A stretch of 64,000 nt of DNA, from contig NZ_SMYN01000016.1 of assembly GCF_004959935.1 (NCBI RefSeq), forward strand, positions 1 through 64,000, in the 5' to 3' direction. The number at the start of each line of letters is the position of its first letter. Position 1 is the stretch's first letter. Shown piece by piece: positions 8,619 through 18,637 of this stretch. The notes below the pieces were generated by a model. It ran no database searches and had not been told where the DNA came from. It saw nothing but the letters and a program-made list of their open reading frames with translations. Source of the DNA: Falsirhodobacter xinxiangensis (GTDB lineage: Bacteria; Pseudomonadota; Alphaproteobacteria; Rhodobacterales; Rhodobacteraceae). A program made the translations under genes and the position numbers.

Positions 8619-9872
8619 ATGTCCAGATTCAGCGCATTATCGCTTTTGAAACATAGCCTTAGCGGCCATAAGAACTGGTCGAAGCAATGGCCCGACAGCC
8701 AGCCGAAAGCTGAGTATGATGTGATCATCGTTGGCGCGGGCGGGCATGGTCTGGGTGCGGCCTACTACCTTTCCAGCCAGCATGGCATCACCAATGTCGC
8801 GGTGATCGACAAGGGCTGGCTGGGCGGTGGGAACACGGGCCGGAACACGACCATCATCCGGTCGAACTATCTTTACGACGAAAGCGCGCGGCTGTTCGAT
8901 CACTCGGTCGATCTGTGGGAGAACCTGAGCCAGGAGCTGAACTACAACGTCATGTATTCGCGCCGGGGCTGCCTGATGCTGGCCCATACGGTGCATGACG
9001 TCCAGAGCTTCAAGCGGCATATCCATTCCAACCGGCTGAACGGCGTCGACAATCGCTGGCTGACGACCGAGGAATGCAAGGAATTCGTTCCCTGCCTGAA
9101 CACCTCTCGCGATGCGCGGTATCCCGTCATGGGCGGTGCGCTTCAGGAACGCGCGGGGACGGCGCGGCACGATGCTGTGGCGTGGGGCTATGCCCGCGGC
9201 GCGGCGGCTCGGGGCGTCGACATCATCCAGAACTGCGCCGTCACTGCCATTCGCCGCAATCCCGACGGGTCGGTCGCGGGGGTGGAGACTTCGAAGGGGT
9301 TCATCAAGGCCAGGAAGGTCGGGGTGTCCGCCGCCGGCCACACTTCGGTCGTGATGCAGACGGCGGGGGTCAACCTGCCGCTTGAAAGCTATCCGCTGCA
9401 GGCGCTGGTGTCCGAACCGGTGAAGCCGATCTTCCCCTGCGTCGTGATGTCGAATGCGGTCCATGCCTATATCAGCCAGTCCGACAAGGGCGAATTGGTG
9501 ATCGGTTCGGGCACCGACCAATACACCAGCTACAGCCAGCGCGGGGGCCTGCCGCTGATCGAGCATACCATCGCGGCGATCACCGAGGTGTTCCCGATTT
9601 TCAACCGCATGCGGATGCTGCGCAAATGGGGCGGGATCGTGGACGTGACGCCGGACCGTTCGGCCATCATCTCCAAAACTCCCGTCGGCGGTCTGTATGT
9701 CAACTGCGGTTGGGGCACGGGCGGGTTCAAGGCGACGCCGGGTGCTGCCCACACATTCGCTTGGACCATCGCCAAGGACGAACCGCACCCCATCAACGCC
9801 CCCTTCACGATGGAGCGGTTCCGCACGGGCCGCCTGATCGACGAAGCCGCCGCCGCCGCCGTCGCGCATTGA
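8619..9872 (+). CDS. soxB: Sarcosine oxidase subunit beta
   Basis: SoxB is the FAD- and FMN-bearing subunit of heterotetrameric sarcosine oxidase, which oxidatively demethylates sarcosine to glycine and passes the methyl group to tetrahydrofolate. This 417-residue copy has the FAD-binding motif VIIVGAGGHGLGAAYYL at about residues 36-52. It has the TARHDAVAWG segment whose His (residue 184) is the site of covalent FMN linkage in the family, and the C-terminal NCGWGTGGFKATPG loop. Start MSRFSALSLL at 8619 matches family N-termini; its ribosome binding site is weak. It is first in soxBDAG, 7 bases before soxD. Confidence 0.96.
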   Translation: MSRFSALSLLKHSLSGHKNWSKQWPDSQPKAEYDVIIVGAGGHGLGAAYYLSSQHGITNVAVIDKGWLGGGNTGRNTTIIRSNYLYDESARLFDHSVDLWENLSQELNYNVMYSRRGCLMLAHTVHDVQSFKRHIHSNRLNGVDNRWLTTEECKEFVPCLNTSRDARYPVMGGALQERAGTARHDAVAWGYARGAAARGVDIIQNCAVTAIRRNPDGSVAGVETSKGFIKARKVGVSAAGHTSVVMQTAGVNLPLESYPLQALVSEPVKPIFPCVVMSNAVHAYISQSDKGELVIGSGTDQYTSYSQRGGLPLIEHTIAAITEVFPIFNRMRMLRKWGGIVDVTPDRSAIISKTPVGGLYVNCGWGTGGFKATPGAAHTFAWTIAKDEPHPINAPFTMERFRTGRLIDEAAAAAVAH

Positions 9873-9879
9873 GGTTCCC

Positions 9880-10170
9880 ATGCTGCTGATCCATTGTCCC
9901 TATTGCGACGAGACCCTGCCCGAGGCCGAATTCACCTATGCCGGAGAGGCGCATATCGTGCGTCCCTTGGACCCTTCGGCCCAGACCGATGAGCAGTGGG
10001 AAACCTTCATGTTCATCCGCCGGAACCCCAAGGGGCCGCATTATGAACGCTGGCGCCACCTGCATGGCTGCGCGCGGTATTTCAACGCCGTGCGCGACAC
10101 CGTGACCGACAAGTTCCTGACCACCTACAAGGCGGGCGAGCCACGCCCGGATCTGGAGAGCCTGAAATGA
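9880..10170 (+). CDS. soxD: Sarcosine oxidase subunit delta
   Basis: The 96-residue protein is the small zinc-binding subunit of tetrameric sarcosine oxidase. It has the N-terminal IHCPYCDETLPEAEF motif, whose His/Cys cluster binds zinc, then FIRRNPKGPHYERW and HLHGCARYFN (second Cys site), all typical. Its length is normal. Its stop codon overlaps the soxA start in an ATGA junction, so translation is coupled and equal subunit supply is likely. Confidence 0.95.
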   Translation: MLLIHCPYCDETLPEAEFTYAGEAHIVRPLDPSAQTDEQWETFMFIRRNPKGPHYERWRHLHGCARYFNAVRDTVTDKFLTTYKAGEPRPDLESLK

Positions 10171-13112
10171 CGCGCGTTCCGGGAAAAGGTCGGGTGGACC
10201 TGTCGCAGCCGGTCGAATTCACCTTCGACGGCAAGACGTTTCGTGGCGGAAAGGGCGATACCGTTGCCTCCGCGCTGCTGGCGAATGGCGTGCATCTGAT
10301 GGGCCGTTCGTTCAAGTATCACCGTCCGCGCGGCCCCGTCGCCGCGGGGTCCGAGGAGCCGAACGCGCTGATCGGCACCCGCCGCGGACCGGGACGTTAC
10401 GAGCCGAACACCCGCGCCACCGTGCAGGAAATCTGGCAGGGCCTGCAGACCAATTCGCAGAACAAGTATCCCAGCCTGAAATTCGACATCGGCGCGGTGA
10501 ACGATGCCGCCTACATGATGTTTTCGGCGGGGTTCTACTACAAGACCTTCATGTGGCCGAAGAATTTCTGGCACAAGGTCTATGAGCCGTTCATCCGCGC
10601 GGCGGCAGGTCTGGGCGTTTCCCCGACCGAGGAAGACCCCGACACCTATGCCTCGCGCAACCTGCATTGCGATGTGCTGATCGTGGGGGCAGGGCCTGCG
10701 GGCATCGCGGCGGCAAAGGCGGCTGCGGGCCAACGCGTCGTGCTGGTGGACGAGAATGCCGAGGCGGGCGGGACGCTTTTGTCGGAACCGCAGGCGGTGA
10801 TCGACGGTGTGCCCGCGTGGGACTGGCTGGCATCGGAACTGGCGGCATTGAAGGCGGCGGGCGTCAAGGTGATGACGCGGACGACCGCCATCGCCTATTA
10901 CCACCAGAACATGGTCGGGCTGTGCGAGCGCTTGACGGACCACCTGCCGACGCTGCCCGCCGATACGCCTCGCGAACGGCTGTGGCGGGTGCGGGCGAAG
11001 CAGGTGATTTTGGCGCAAGGCGCGCTGGAAAAGCCGCTGGTGTTCAACGGCAACGACCGTCCGGGCGTCATGCTGGCGGGTTCGGCGCAGACCTATTTGA
11101 ACCGTTACGGTGTGCTGGTCGGCAAGATGCCTGTCGTCGTCACCAGCCATGACAGCGCGTGGTATGCGGCCTTCGATCTGCAAAAGGCGGGCGCGAAGGT
11201 GCAGGCCATCGTCGATCTGCGCGGCACGGTGCGGGACGATCTGCTGGCCGAGGCGAAGTTGCTGGGCATTCCGGTGAAGCTGTCGCACACCGTCACGGCG
11301 ACCTCGGGGCGGCTGCGGATCAGGTCGGTGCGCGTGAACCCGACCAGTCCCGGAAAGGTCGGCGCGAGGGTCGAGATCGCCTGCGACGCGCTGCTGATGT
11401 CGGGCGGTTGGACGCCGTCGCTGCATCTGTTTTCCCACACCCAAGGCAAGCTGACATGGGATGCGGGCCGAACGACGTTCCTGCCCGCCGCGACGCCCGA
11501 GGATTGCGTGATCGTCGGCGCGAGTGCGGGCGCTTGGGGGATCGAGGCCGCGCTGCGCGCGGGCGCTGCGGCGTTTGGCGGCACCGCGCCGACGGTCGAG
11601 CATGACCGCACGGGCAGCGGTGTGTCGCAGGTGGAACTGCCCACCGACCTGAACGCCGGACGTGCCAAAGCCTTCGTCGATTACCAGAACGACGTCACCG
11701 CCAAGGATCTGCGGCTTGCCGTGCGCGAGGGGATGTCGTCCATCGAGCATGTCAAACGCTATACCACCAACGGCATGGCGACCGATCAGGGCAAACTGTC
11801 CAACATCAACGGGCTGAACATCGCCGCCGACGCGCTGAACCGCCGCCAGCCCGAGGTGGGGCTGACGACCTTCCGCCCGCCCTATACGCCGACCAGCTTC
11901 GGGGCATTCGCCGGGTACCATCGCGGGACGCATTTCGAGGTGACGCGCAAGACGCAGATCGACAGCTGGGCCGCCGAGAATGGCGCGGTGTTCGAGCCGG
12001 TCGGCCAGTGGCGCCGCGCGTGGTATTTCCCGAAAACAGGCGAGACGATGGACGCCGCCGTCCTGCGCGAATGCAGGTCGGTGCGCGCGGGGGTGGGGAT
12101 CTTCGACGCCTCGACCCTCGGCAAGATCGAAGTCGTGGGGCCGGACGCGACCGAGTTCATGAACCGCATGTATACCAACCCCTGGGCGGGTCTGAAGCCG
12201 GGCCGCTGCCGCTACGGTCTGCTGCTGGGCGAGGATGGGTATATCCGCGACGACGGCGTGATCGGGCGCATGTCGCAGGACCGTTTCCACGTGACCACCA
12301 CCACGGGCGGCGCGGCGCGGGTTCTGAACATGATGGAGGATTACCTCCAGACCGAATGGCCGGACCTGAACGTCTGGCTGACCTCGGTGACGGAACAATG
12401 GTCCACCATCGCGCTGAACGGGCCGCACGCGGCCAAGCTGCTGGCCCCGTTGGTCGAGGGCGTGGACCTGACGGACGAGGCGTTCCCGCATATGTCCTGC
12501 GTGGAATGCACCGTGGCCGGAATGCCCGCGCGCCTGTTCCGCGTCAGCTTCACCGGTGAGATCGGGTTCGAAGTCAATGTCCCCGCGCCGATGGGCCGCG
12601 CATTGTGGGAGGTGCTGTGGAAGGCGGGCCAGCAATACGGCATCACCGCCTATGGCACGGAAACCATGCACGTTCTGCGCGCGGAAAAGGGCTATATCAT
12701 CGTCGGTCAGGATACGGACGGCACGGTCACGCCGCATGATGCGGGCATGTCCTGGGCCATCGGCGCGAAGAAACCCGATTTCGTCGGCAAGCGCGGCATG
12801 GCCCGTCCCGATCTGGTGGCCAAGGGGCGCAAGCAATTGGTCGGCCTGCTGACCGAGGACCGCTCGCGGCTGGAGGAGGGGGCGCAGATCGTCTTCGATC
12901 CGGACCAGCCGATCCCTATGAAGATGGTGGGGCATGTGACGTCCTCGTATCTGTCGGACGCCGTGGGCCAGCCCATCGCGCTGGCGCTGGTCGAAGGCGG
13001 GCATGACCGGATGGGCCAGACCGTCCACATCCCCATGCCCGACCGCACCATCGCCGCCAAGATTACCGGGGCCGTCTTCGTCGATCCCGAAAACGCCCGC
13101 TTGAAGCTGTGA
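10167..13112 (+). CDS. soxA: Sarcosine oxidase subunit alpha
   Basis: The 981-residue alpha subunit is full length. Its N-terminal segment GKTFRGGKGDTVASALLANG resembles the ferredoxin-like domain of the family. A nucleotide-binding domain with VLIVGAGPAGIAAAKAA lies at about residues 170-190 (NAD+ site). From about residue 600 the protein becomes a GcvT-like folate-binding module (RAGVGIFDASTLGKIEVVGPD) that receives the methyl group as methylene-tetrahydrofolate. It overlaps soxD by 4 bases and is followed 7 bases later by soxG. Confidence 0.96.
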   Translation: MTRVPGKGRVDLSQPVEFTFDGKTFRGGKGDTVASALLANGVHLMGRSFKYHRPRGPVAAGSEEPNALIGTRRGPGRYEPNTRATVQEIWQGLQTNSQNKYPSLKFDIGAVNDAAYMMFSAGFYYKTFMWPKNFWHKVYEPFIRAAAGLGVSPTEEDPDTYASRNLHCDVLIVGAGPAGIAAAKAAAGQRVVLVDENAEAGGTLLSEPQAVIDGVPAWDWLASELAALKAAGVKVMTRTTAIAYYHQNMVGLCERLTDHLPTLPADTPRERLWRVRAKQVILAQGALEKPLVFNGNDRPGVMLAGSAQTYLNRYGVLVGKMPVVVTSHDSAWYAAFDLQKAGAKVQAIVDLRGTVRDDLLAEAKLLGIPVKLSHTVTATSGRLRIRSVRVNPTSPGKVGARVEIACDALLMSGGWTPSLHLFSHTQGKLTWDAGRTTFLPAATPEDCVIVGASAGAWGIEAALRAGAAAFGGTAPTVEHDRTGSGVSQVELPTDLNAGRAKAFVDYQNDVTAKDLRLAVREGMSSIEHVKRYTTNGMATDQGKLSNINGLNIAADALNRRQPEVGLTTFRPPYTPTSFGAFAGYHRGTHFEVTRKTQIDSWAAENGAVFEPVGQWRRAWYFPKTGETMDAAVLRECRSVRAGVGIFDASTLGKIEVVGPDATEFMNRMYTNPWAGLKPGRCRYGLLLGEDGYIRDDGVIGRMSQDRFHVTTTTGGAARVLNMMEDYLQTEWPDLNVWLTSVTEQWSTIALNGPHAAKLLAPLVEGVDLTDEAFPHMSCVECTVAGMPARLFRVSFTGEIGFEVNVPAPMGRALWEVLWKAGQQYGITAYGTETMHVLRAEKGYIIVGQDTDGTVTPHDAGMSWAIGAKKPDFVGKRGMARPDLVAKGRKQLVGLLTEDRSRLEEGAQIVFDPDQPIPMKMVGHVTSSYLSDAVGQPIALALVEGGHDRMGQTVHIPMPDRTIAAKITGAVFVDPENARLKL

Positions 13113-13119
13113 GGATGAG

Positions 13120-13656
13120 ATGAACAAAGCTGTTTCCTCTTTCGTGCCTGGCGTCCTTGCGACGAGCACGGCGGCCACGGTCAGTCTGGCCGCACCGATG
13201 GGCCGGCTTTCCCTGCGCGCCCGGGGTGATCTGTCGGCGCTGGACGCGGCGCTCGGCATGACGCTGCCGACGCGGATTGGCCAGCGCAATGCGGGCGCGA
13301 TCTGCCTTGGTCCCGATGAATGGATGCTGCACGCGGACGATATCGTGCCCATCGTCGCCGCCTGCGCCGCCATCTATGAGGGTCATCCGCACAGTCTGAC
13401 CGATGTGTCGGGGCGCGAGATCACGCTGCTGATCGAAGGGCCGCGCGCCGCGGAACTGCTGACCTTGGGCTGCGCGCGCGACATCGACAGCATCCCGGTG
13501 GGCGAGGGCCGCCGGACCGTCTGCGACGGTGCGACCGTCATCCTGTGGCGCGATGCGCCGGACCGTTTCCGTATGGACGTCTGGCACAGCTTTGCCCCGC
13601 ATCTTCTGCACCTGTTCGAAACCGGCTGCCGCGAGCTTGCGGCCGAAGCCGCCTGA
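13120..13656 (+). CDS. soxG: Sarcosine oxidase subunit gamma
   Basis: The 178-residue gamma subunit completes the heterotetramer. It is a diverged GcvT-fold protein without catalytic residues of its own, recognisable here by [11 protein letters not shown] and the [16 protein letters not shown] segment. SoxG is the least conserved subunit, and operon position is an important part of this call. It is separated from glyA by 11 bases. Confidence 0.92.
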   Translation: MNKAVSSFVPGVLATSTAATVSLAAPMGRLSLRARGDLSALDAALGMTLPTRIGQRNAGAICLGPDEWMLHADDIVPIVAACAAIYEGHPHSLTDVSGREITLLIEGPRAAELLTLGCARDIDSIPVGEGRRTVCDGATVILWRDAPDRFRMDVWHSFAPHLLHLFETGCRELAAEAA

Positions 13657-13667
13657 AAGGGATATAC

Positions 13668-14921
13668 ATGTTCGACCGTCTGCCCAAAGCCGGCATCTCG
13701 GATGCCGTGATCGCGAATGCCATCGCCGAGGAGCTGCACCGCCAGAAGAACCAGATCGAACTGATCGCATCCGAGAACATCGTCTCGGCCAGCGTGATGG
13801 CGGCGCAGGGGTCGGTGCTGACCAACAAATACGCCGAAGGCTATCCCGGCAAACGCTATTACGGCGGCTGCGAATTCGTGGACAAGGTCGAGGAGGTGGC
13901 GATCGATCGGCTCAAGAAGCTGTTCGGCGCGGAATATGCCAACGTCCAGCCGCATTCGGGCGCGCAAGCCAATCAGGCGGTGTTCCTTGCGCTGCTGCAA
14001 CCGGGCGACCGGATCATGGGGCTGAGCCTCGCGCATGGCGGGCATCTGACGCATGGATCGCCCGTTACCATGTCGGGGAAATGGTTCGACGTGGTCTCCT
14101 ATGAGGTGGACGCCGAAACCCACCTGATCGACATGGAAAAGGTGCGGCAAAAGGCGCTGGAAACGAAGCCGAAGCTGATCGTCGCGGGCGCTTCGGCCTA
14201 TCCGCGCCAGATCGACTTTGCCGGTTTCCGCAGGATCGCGGACGAGGTGGGCGCCTTTCTGATGGTGGACATGGCCCATTACGCGGGCCTGGTCGCGGGC
14301 GGGCATTACCCGAACCCTGTGCCCCACGCGCATGTGACCACCTCGACCACGCACAAGACCCTGCGCGGCCCGCGCGGCGGCGTGATCCTGACCAATGACG
14401 AGGCGCTGGCGAAAAAGATCAACAGCGCCGTGTTCCCCGGCAATCAGGGTGGCCCGCTGATGCATGTGATCGCCGCCAAAGCCGTGGCCTTCGGCGAGGC
14501 GCTTCAGCCCGAGTTCAAGGATTACGGCCGGCAGGTCATCGCCAACGCCCGCGCCTTGTCCGAAGTGCTGATCGCGGGCGGTCTGGGCATCGTGTCGGGC
14601 GGGACGGACTGCCACATGGTTCTGGTCGATCTGCGGCCGAAGGGCGTGACGGGCAAGGCCACGGAAATCGCGCTGGAACGGGCGCGGCTGACCTGCAACA
14701 AGAACTCGATCCCCAACGATCCCGAGAAGCCGTTCGTGACCTCCGGCATCCGGCTTGGCACCTCGGCCGGCACGACGCGCGGCTTCGGCGAGGCCGAGTT
14801 CCGCAAGATCGGCGAGCTGATCCTGCGTGTGATCGACGCGAATGGCGACGAGGCGGTCGAAGCCGAAGTCCGGGCCGAGGTTCGCAAGCTGTGCGACGCA
14901 TTCCCGATCTACGGGGCCTGA
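13668..14921 (+). CDS. glyA: Serine hydroxymethyltransferase
   Basis: GlyA interconverts glycine plus 5,10-methylene-tetrahydrofolate with serine, using PLP. The 417-residue protein has the full signature: [13 protein letters not shown] near the N-terminus, the [14 protein letters not shown] loop, and [13 protein letters not shown] carrying the PLP-binding lysine (about residue 229). ATG 13668 has an AAAGGGA site. Directly behind soxBDAG it can combine both sarcosine oxidase products, glycine and methylene-tetrahydrofolate, into serine. This looks like a dedicated catabolic copy; a second housekeeping glyA elsewhere in the genome is likely. Confidence 0.96.
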   Translation: MFDRLPKAGISDAVIANAIAEELHRQKNQIELIASENIVSASVMAAQGSVLTNKYAEGYPGKRYYGGCEFVDKVEEVAIDRLKKLFGAEYANVQPHSGAQANQAVFLALLQPGDRIMGLSLAHGGHLTHGSPVTMSGKWFDVVSYEVDAETHLIDMEKVRQKALETKPKLIVAGASAYPRQIDFAGFRRIADEVGAFLMVDMAHYAGLVAGGHYPNPVPHAHVTTSTTHKTLRGPRGGVILTNDEALAKKINSAVFPGNQGGPLMHVIAAKAVAFGEALQPEFKDYGRQVIANARALSEVLIAGGLGIVSGGTDCHMVLVDLRPKGVTGKATEIALERARLTCNKNSIPNDPEKPFVTSGIRLGTSAGTTRGFGEAEFRKIGELILRVIDANGDEAVEAEVRAEVRKLCDAFPIYGA

Positions 14922-14922
14922 A

Positions 14923-16302
14923 ATGTTCCTGTCGGTCTTCGACATCTACAAGATCGGCATCGGCCCTTCGTCATCGCATACGATGGGGCCGATGGTCGCT
15001 GCCGCGCGATTCCTGGACGATCTGCGCGGAGGGGTGGAGAAGATCCCGGGGGCGGGCAAGCTGCACGCCCTTGGCGCGACACTGCATGGCTCTCTGGCCT
15101 TCACCGGCAAGGGCCATGCGACGGATCGGGCGGTGATCCTTGGCTTTTGCGGTCTGATGCCGGAAACGCTGGACCCGGACCGCGCCGAAAGCATCGAGGC
15201 GGAGGTGCGTGACAGCGGGATCGTCCGCCCCGAGGGGCTGGATGCGCTGCGTTTCGACCCCGCGACCGATCTGGTCTTCGACTATGACGCCCCGCTTCCC
15301 TTGCACGCCAATGGCATGGTGCTGCGGGCCTTCGACGCGGCGGGGAACACCTATCACCGCCAGACTTATTATTCGGTCGGTGGCGGTTTCGTTCTGACCG
15401 AGGCCGAAATGCAGGCCGGGACCGCGCTCAAGGGGATGCGCGAGGTGCCGTATCCCTTCGCTTCGGCCCGCGAGATGCTGGCGATGGGCGCGGCGTCGGG
15501 CAAGACCGTCGCCCAGATGAAAAGCGCGAACGAAGGGCGCGCGGATCTGGATGCGGGGCTGGACCGGCTGTGGTCGGTGATGGAAGGCTGCATGGATCGC
15601 GGGCTGTCGCAAGACGGCATCCTGCCCGGCGGGTTGAAGGTGCGCCGCCGTGCGCGGGCGATCCACGAACAGCTTGTCGCCGAACGGGGCCGCAATCTTG
15701 CCCAGCCGCATCAGGCCAACGACTGGATGAGCGTCTATGCCATGGCCGTCAACGAGGAAAACGCGGCTGGCGGGCGCGTCGTGACCGCGCCGACGAACGG
15801 GGCGGCGGGCGTGGTGCCTGCGGTCATCCGATATTACCTTGACCATTGCGTCGGTGCCAGCCGCGAGGGGCTGCGCGATCTGATCCTCGTGTCCGCCGCC
15901 GTGGGCGGGATCATCAAGCACAACGCCTCGATCTCGGGGGCCGAGGTCGGCTGTCAGGGCGAGGTCGGATCGGCCGCGGCGATGGCGGCGGCGGGGCTTT
16001 GTGCCGCGCTGGGCGGCACGAACGAACAGGTCGAGAATGCCGCCGAAATCGCGCTGGAACATCATCTGGGAATGACCTGCGACCCGGCGGCAGGGCTGGT
16101 GCAGGTGCCGTGCATCGAACGCAACGCGCTTGGCGCGATCAAGGCGGTGTCGGCGGCCAGTCTCGCGCTGCGGGGGGACGGCACGCATTTCATGCCGCTG
16201 GACAACTGCATCCGCGTGATGCTGGAGACCGGGCGCGACATGAGCCTGAAATACAAGGAAACGTCGCAAGGCGGCATCGCGGTGAACCTGCCGGAATGCT
16301 GA
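14923..16302 (+). CDS. sdaA: L-serine ammonia-lyase (iron-sulfur type)
   Basis: This enzyme deaminates L-serine to pyruvate and ammonia with a 4Fe-4S cluster. The 459-residue product starts with the typical [20 protein letters not shown]. It carries the C-terminal cluster region with cysteines in [23 protein letters not shown] and [10 protein letters not shown]. Single-chain length is as in E. coli SdaA/SdaB. ATG 14923 lies one base after the glyA stop. It ends the chain sarcosine, glycine, serine, pyruvate encoded by this operon. Paralogue choice between sdaA and sdaB is not resolvable here. Confidence 0.95.
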   Translation: MFLSVFDIYKIGIGPSSSHTMGPMVAAARFLDDLRGGVEKIPGAGKLHALGATLHGSLAFTGKGHATDRAVILGFCGLMPETLDPDRAESIEAEVRDSGIVRPEGLDALRFDPATDLVFDYDAPLPLHANGMVLRAFDAAGNTYHRQTYYSVGGGFVLTEAEMQAGTALKGMREVPYPFASAREMLAMGAASGKTVAQMKSANEGRADLDAGLDRLWSVMEGCMDRGLSQDGILPGGLKVRRRARAIHEQLVAERGRNLAQPHQANDWMSVYAMAVNEENAAGGRVVTAPTNGAAGVVPAVIRYYLDHCVGASREGLRDLILVSAAVGGIIKHNASISGAEVGCQGEVGSAAAMAAAGLCAALGGTNEQVENAAEIALEHHLGMTCDPAAGLVQVPCIERNALGAIKAVSAASLALRGDGTHFMPLDNCIRVMLETGRDMSLKYKETSQGGIAVNLPEC

Positions 16303-16326
16303 AGCGGGAATCACGGGGAGGGGTTC

Positions 16327-17624
16327 ATGGTTTCATTCGCCAGTCAGGATGGGAACAGCCTGGACGGGGCGCCGTTCCGGGCGATTCATCTGCTGGCCGC
16401 CGCTGCTGTCCTGGGTGGGGCGGCGCTGGATGGCTATGTGTTGGGCATCGTCGGCCCGGCCCTGGCCATCGCGCAGGGGGAGTTGCGCTTTCGGCGCTGA
16501 GCCAAGGGCTCATCGCATCCAGCGCCTTGATCGGGGTGTTCGTGGGCGGGTTGATCTTCGGCAACCTTGCCGACCGTTACGGGCGCAGGCCTGTCTTTGC
16601 GTGGAACCTGTTTTCCTTCGTCATCCTGTCGATCCTGCAGCTTTTCGTCACCGGGGTCTGGCAGCTGGTCGCGTTACGCCTTGCGCTGGGCCTTGCCATC
16701 GGCGTCGAATATGCCGTCGGCAGCTCGGTCCTGGCCGAGTTTTCGCGTCGCAAGGGCAGGGGGATGCTGCTGGGCATGATCTCGGTCGCGTGGCAGGCGG
16801 GGTTCACGATCGCCTTCCTTGTCGGGTCGATCTATGACGGATCGGACTGGCGGCTCCTGCTGGCCAGCAGCGCGATCCCCGCGCTTGCCGTGTTCCTGAT
16901 CCGCCTGCGCTTGCCGGAAAGCCCGATGTGGCTGAAGGCGCAGGGCCGCATCGCCGAGGCGCGCGAGATCGTCGACCGCCATTTCGGGCCGGAGTTCGAT
17001 CTGCCCTCGATGGCGACGCAGCAAAGCAACGCAACGCTGCGCGAGGTCTTCAGCCACAAGGATCGCTGGCAGCACATCTATTCCGGGCTGTTCTGGTTCT
17101 GTCAGGTCGGACCGTTCTTCGCCATCTTCACCTTCATCACCCCGGTCTTCGTCGGGCTGGGGATCGAGGATGGGCTGATGGTGGATCTATCGCTGAACGT
17201 GGTGCAGATTCTGGGCGCCGTCTTCGGCGTCGTGCTTCTGGCCATCCTGTCGCGGCGCGGCTTCGTGATCTGGACATTTGCGGTAATGTTCGCGGTGCTG
17301 CTGGCCATCGGGCTGTTCCCCACCGCGCCGCTTTGGGTGGTGGTCGCGCTGTTCGGCACCTACATGTTCGTCGCGCCTGCGGCCAACAACATCCAGTTTG
17401 TCTATCCCCCCGAGATTTTCGACACGCGGCTTCGTGCGACGGGGGTCGGTTTCTCGGCGGCGGTTTCGCGGATTTCGGCGGCGGCCGCGGTCTATGCCCT
17501 GCCGCTGCTGCTGGAGACGATGGGGGCCTCGGCGGCGATGATCATCATGTCGGTGCTGCCGGCTTTGGGGTTGGTTCTGTCGATCCTGCTTGCGCCGGAA
17601 ACCAAGAACAAGGTGCTGCGCTAG
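16327..17624 (+). pseudogene. MFS metabolite:H+ symporter gene with a frameshift
   Basis: The gene would encode a 12-helix major facilitator of the metabolite:H+ symporter type, ending the sarcosine operon. ATG 16327 gives MVSFASQDGNSLDG and a first membrane segment with LDGYVLGIVGPALAIAQGE. At about 16480-16485 a base seems lost, and the start frame ends at a TGA (16498-16500). The rest continues in another frame with LSALSQGLIASSALIGVFVGG, the loop motif GNLADRYGRRPVF and RLALGLAIGVEYAVGS to TAG 17622-17624. Restoring one G in GAGTTGCGCTTTCG rejoins the halves. It is either a pseudogene or a sequence error. Its stop overlaps the convergent LysR gene stop in a shared CTAG. Confidence 0.85.
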
Positions 17625-18637
17625 TCGTGCAGCATCGGGATGGCGTCGATCGCGGCCTTCAGATAATCGACGAAGGCCGTGATATGCGGCTTCTGCCGCG
17701 CGCGGGGCTTCAGCTTCAGGTAATAGTTGCGGCCTGAATTCAACGGCAGATCGAAGATCCTGACAAGCTGCCCGTCTTCCAGCGGCTTGTAGACGTGGTG
17801 CCGCCAGCCAAGGATCACCCCTTGCCCGGCAATCGCCGATTGCACCAGCATGCCATAGCTGTTGGTCATGAAGGCGGGTACCGGGGCATCGATCTCTCCG
17901 GCATGGTGGTGGAACCAGTCCGACCAGCGCAGGGGATACCAGCCGATGGCTTCGGAGCTCCAGTGGAAGCGGTGCAGTTCCATGATATCGGCGCGCAGCA
18001 GATCCTTGGGGCCGTCGAAAGGGCCATGGGCGGCCAGATAGTCTGGCGAGCAGACGGGATCGACGATTTCCGAGAACAGGGGCGTCAGATGGTCGCCGAT
18101 CTCGGACCGCTCGTTCCCGCAGACGATGGCGATGTCGACCTCCTCGAAATCCTGAAGGTGGTCGTTTTCGTCCGAGGCGAGAAGCGTGAACTGGATGTGC
18201 GGATGGTCGGCGCGATACGCATCGACCAGCGGCTTCACGAAGTTCGACATCCCGGCATAGGTCCCCGACAGGGTGATCGTCCGTTCGTCCCCGCCTTGTC
18301 CGACCTGCGCGATCGCATCGCTGAGCCGGTCGAGCCCGTGGGTGACGGCCTGAAGCAGAAGCCGCCCTTCGGCGGTCAACTCCATGCTGTTGTGCTTGCG
18401 CAGGAAAAGCTGGCAGTTCAGCGATTTCTCAAGGCCGCGGATATGCTGGCTGATCGCGGCTTGGGTGACATGAAGCTCGCTTGCCGCAAGCGTGAAGCTC
18501 AGATGTTTGGCGGCCACCTCGAATGTGGCGAAGGACCCGAGCGAGGGCAGGTGCCGCCGTTTGGGGGGGCGGTTGACCATGTCGACCGACCGGGGACGTA
18601 TGCGGTCCTTGAAGATGTCCTTGCCCTTGGCTGTCAT
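17621..18637 (-). CDS. LysR-family transcriptional regulator (GcvA-like)
   Basis: The 338-residue protein has an N-terminal winged helix-turn-helix (LGSFATFEVAAKHLSFTLAA then ELHVTQAAISQHIRGLEK), typical of the GcvA branch of LysR regulators, followed by the effector-binding domain. It starts at an ATGA overlap with the FAD oxidoreductase gene upstream on the same strand, so the regulator sits in the catabolic operon it may control. An internal ATG at 18580 is an alternative start, since the first 19 residues are not conserved-looking. The effector is unknown; hydroxyproline or a related amino acid is a guess from context. Confidence 0.88.
   Translation of the reverse strand: MTAKGKDIFKDRIRPRSVDMVNRPPKRRHLPSLGSFATFEVAAKHLSFTLAASELHVTQAAISQHIRGLEKSLNCQLFLRKHNSMELTAEGRLLLQAVTHGLDRLSDAIAQVGQGGDERTITLSGTYAGMSNFVKPLVDAYRADHPHIQFTLLASDENDHLQDFEEVDIAIVCGNERSEIGDHLTPLFSEIVDPVCSPDYLAAHGPFDGPKDLLRADIMELHRFHWSSEAIGWYPLRWSDWFHHHAGEIDAPVPAFMTNSYGMLVQSAIAGQGVILGWRHHVYKPLEDGQLVRIFDLPLNSGRNYYLKLKPRARQKPHITAFVDYLKAAIDAIPMLHD

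Noticed and set aside
10125-13373. Very long open frame on the strand opposite soxA and soxG
   Set aside because: It mirrors the codon structure of soxA, is rich in Arg, Gly, His and Pro, and shows no domain. Long antisense frames are usual in high-GC genes.
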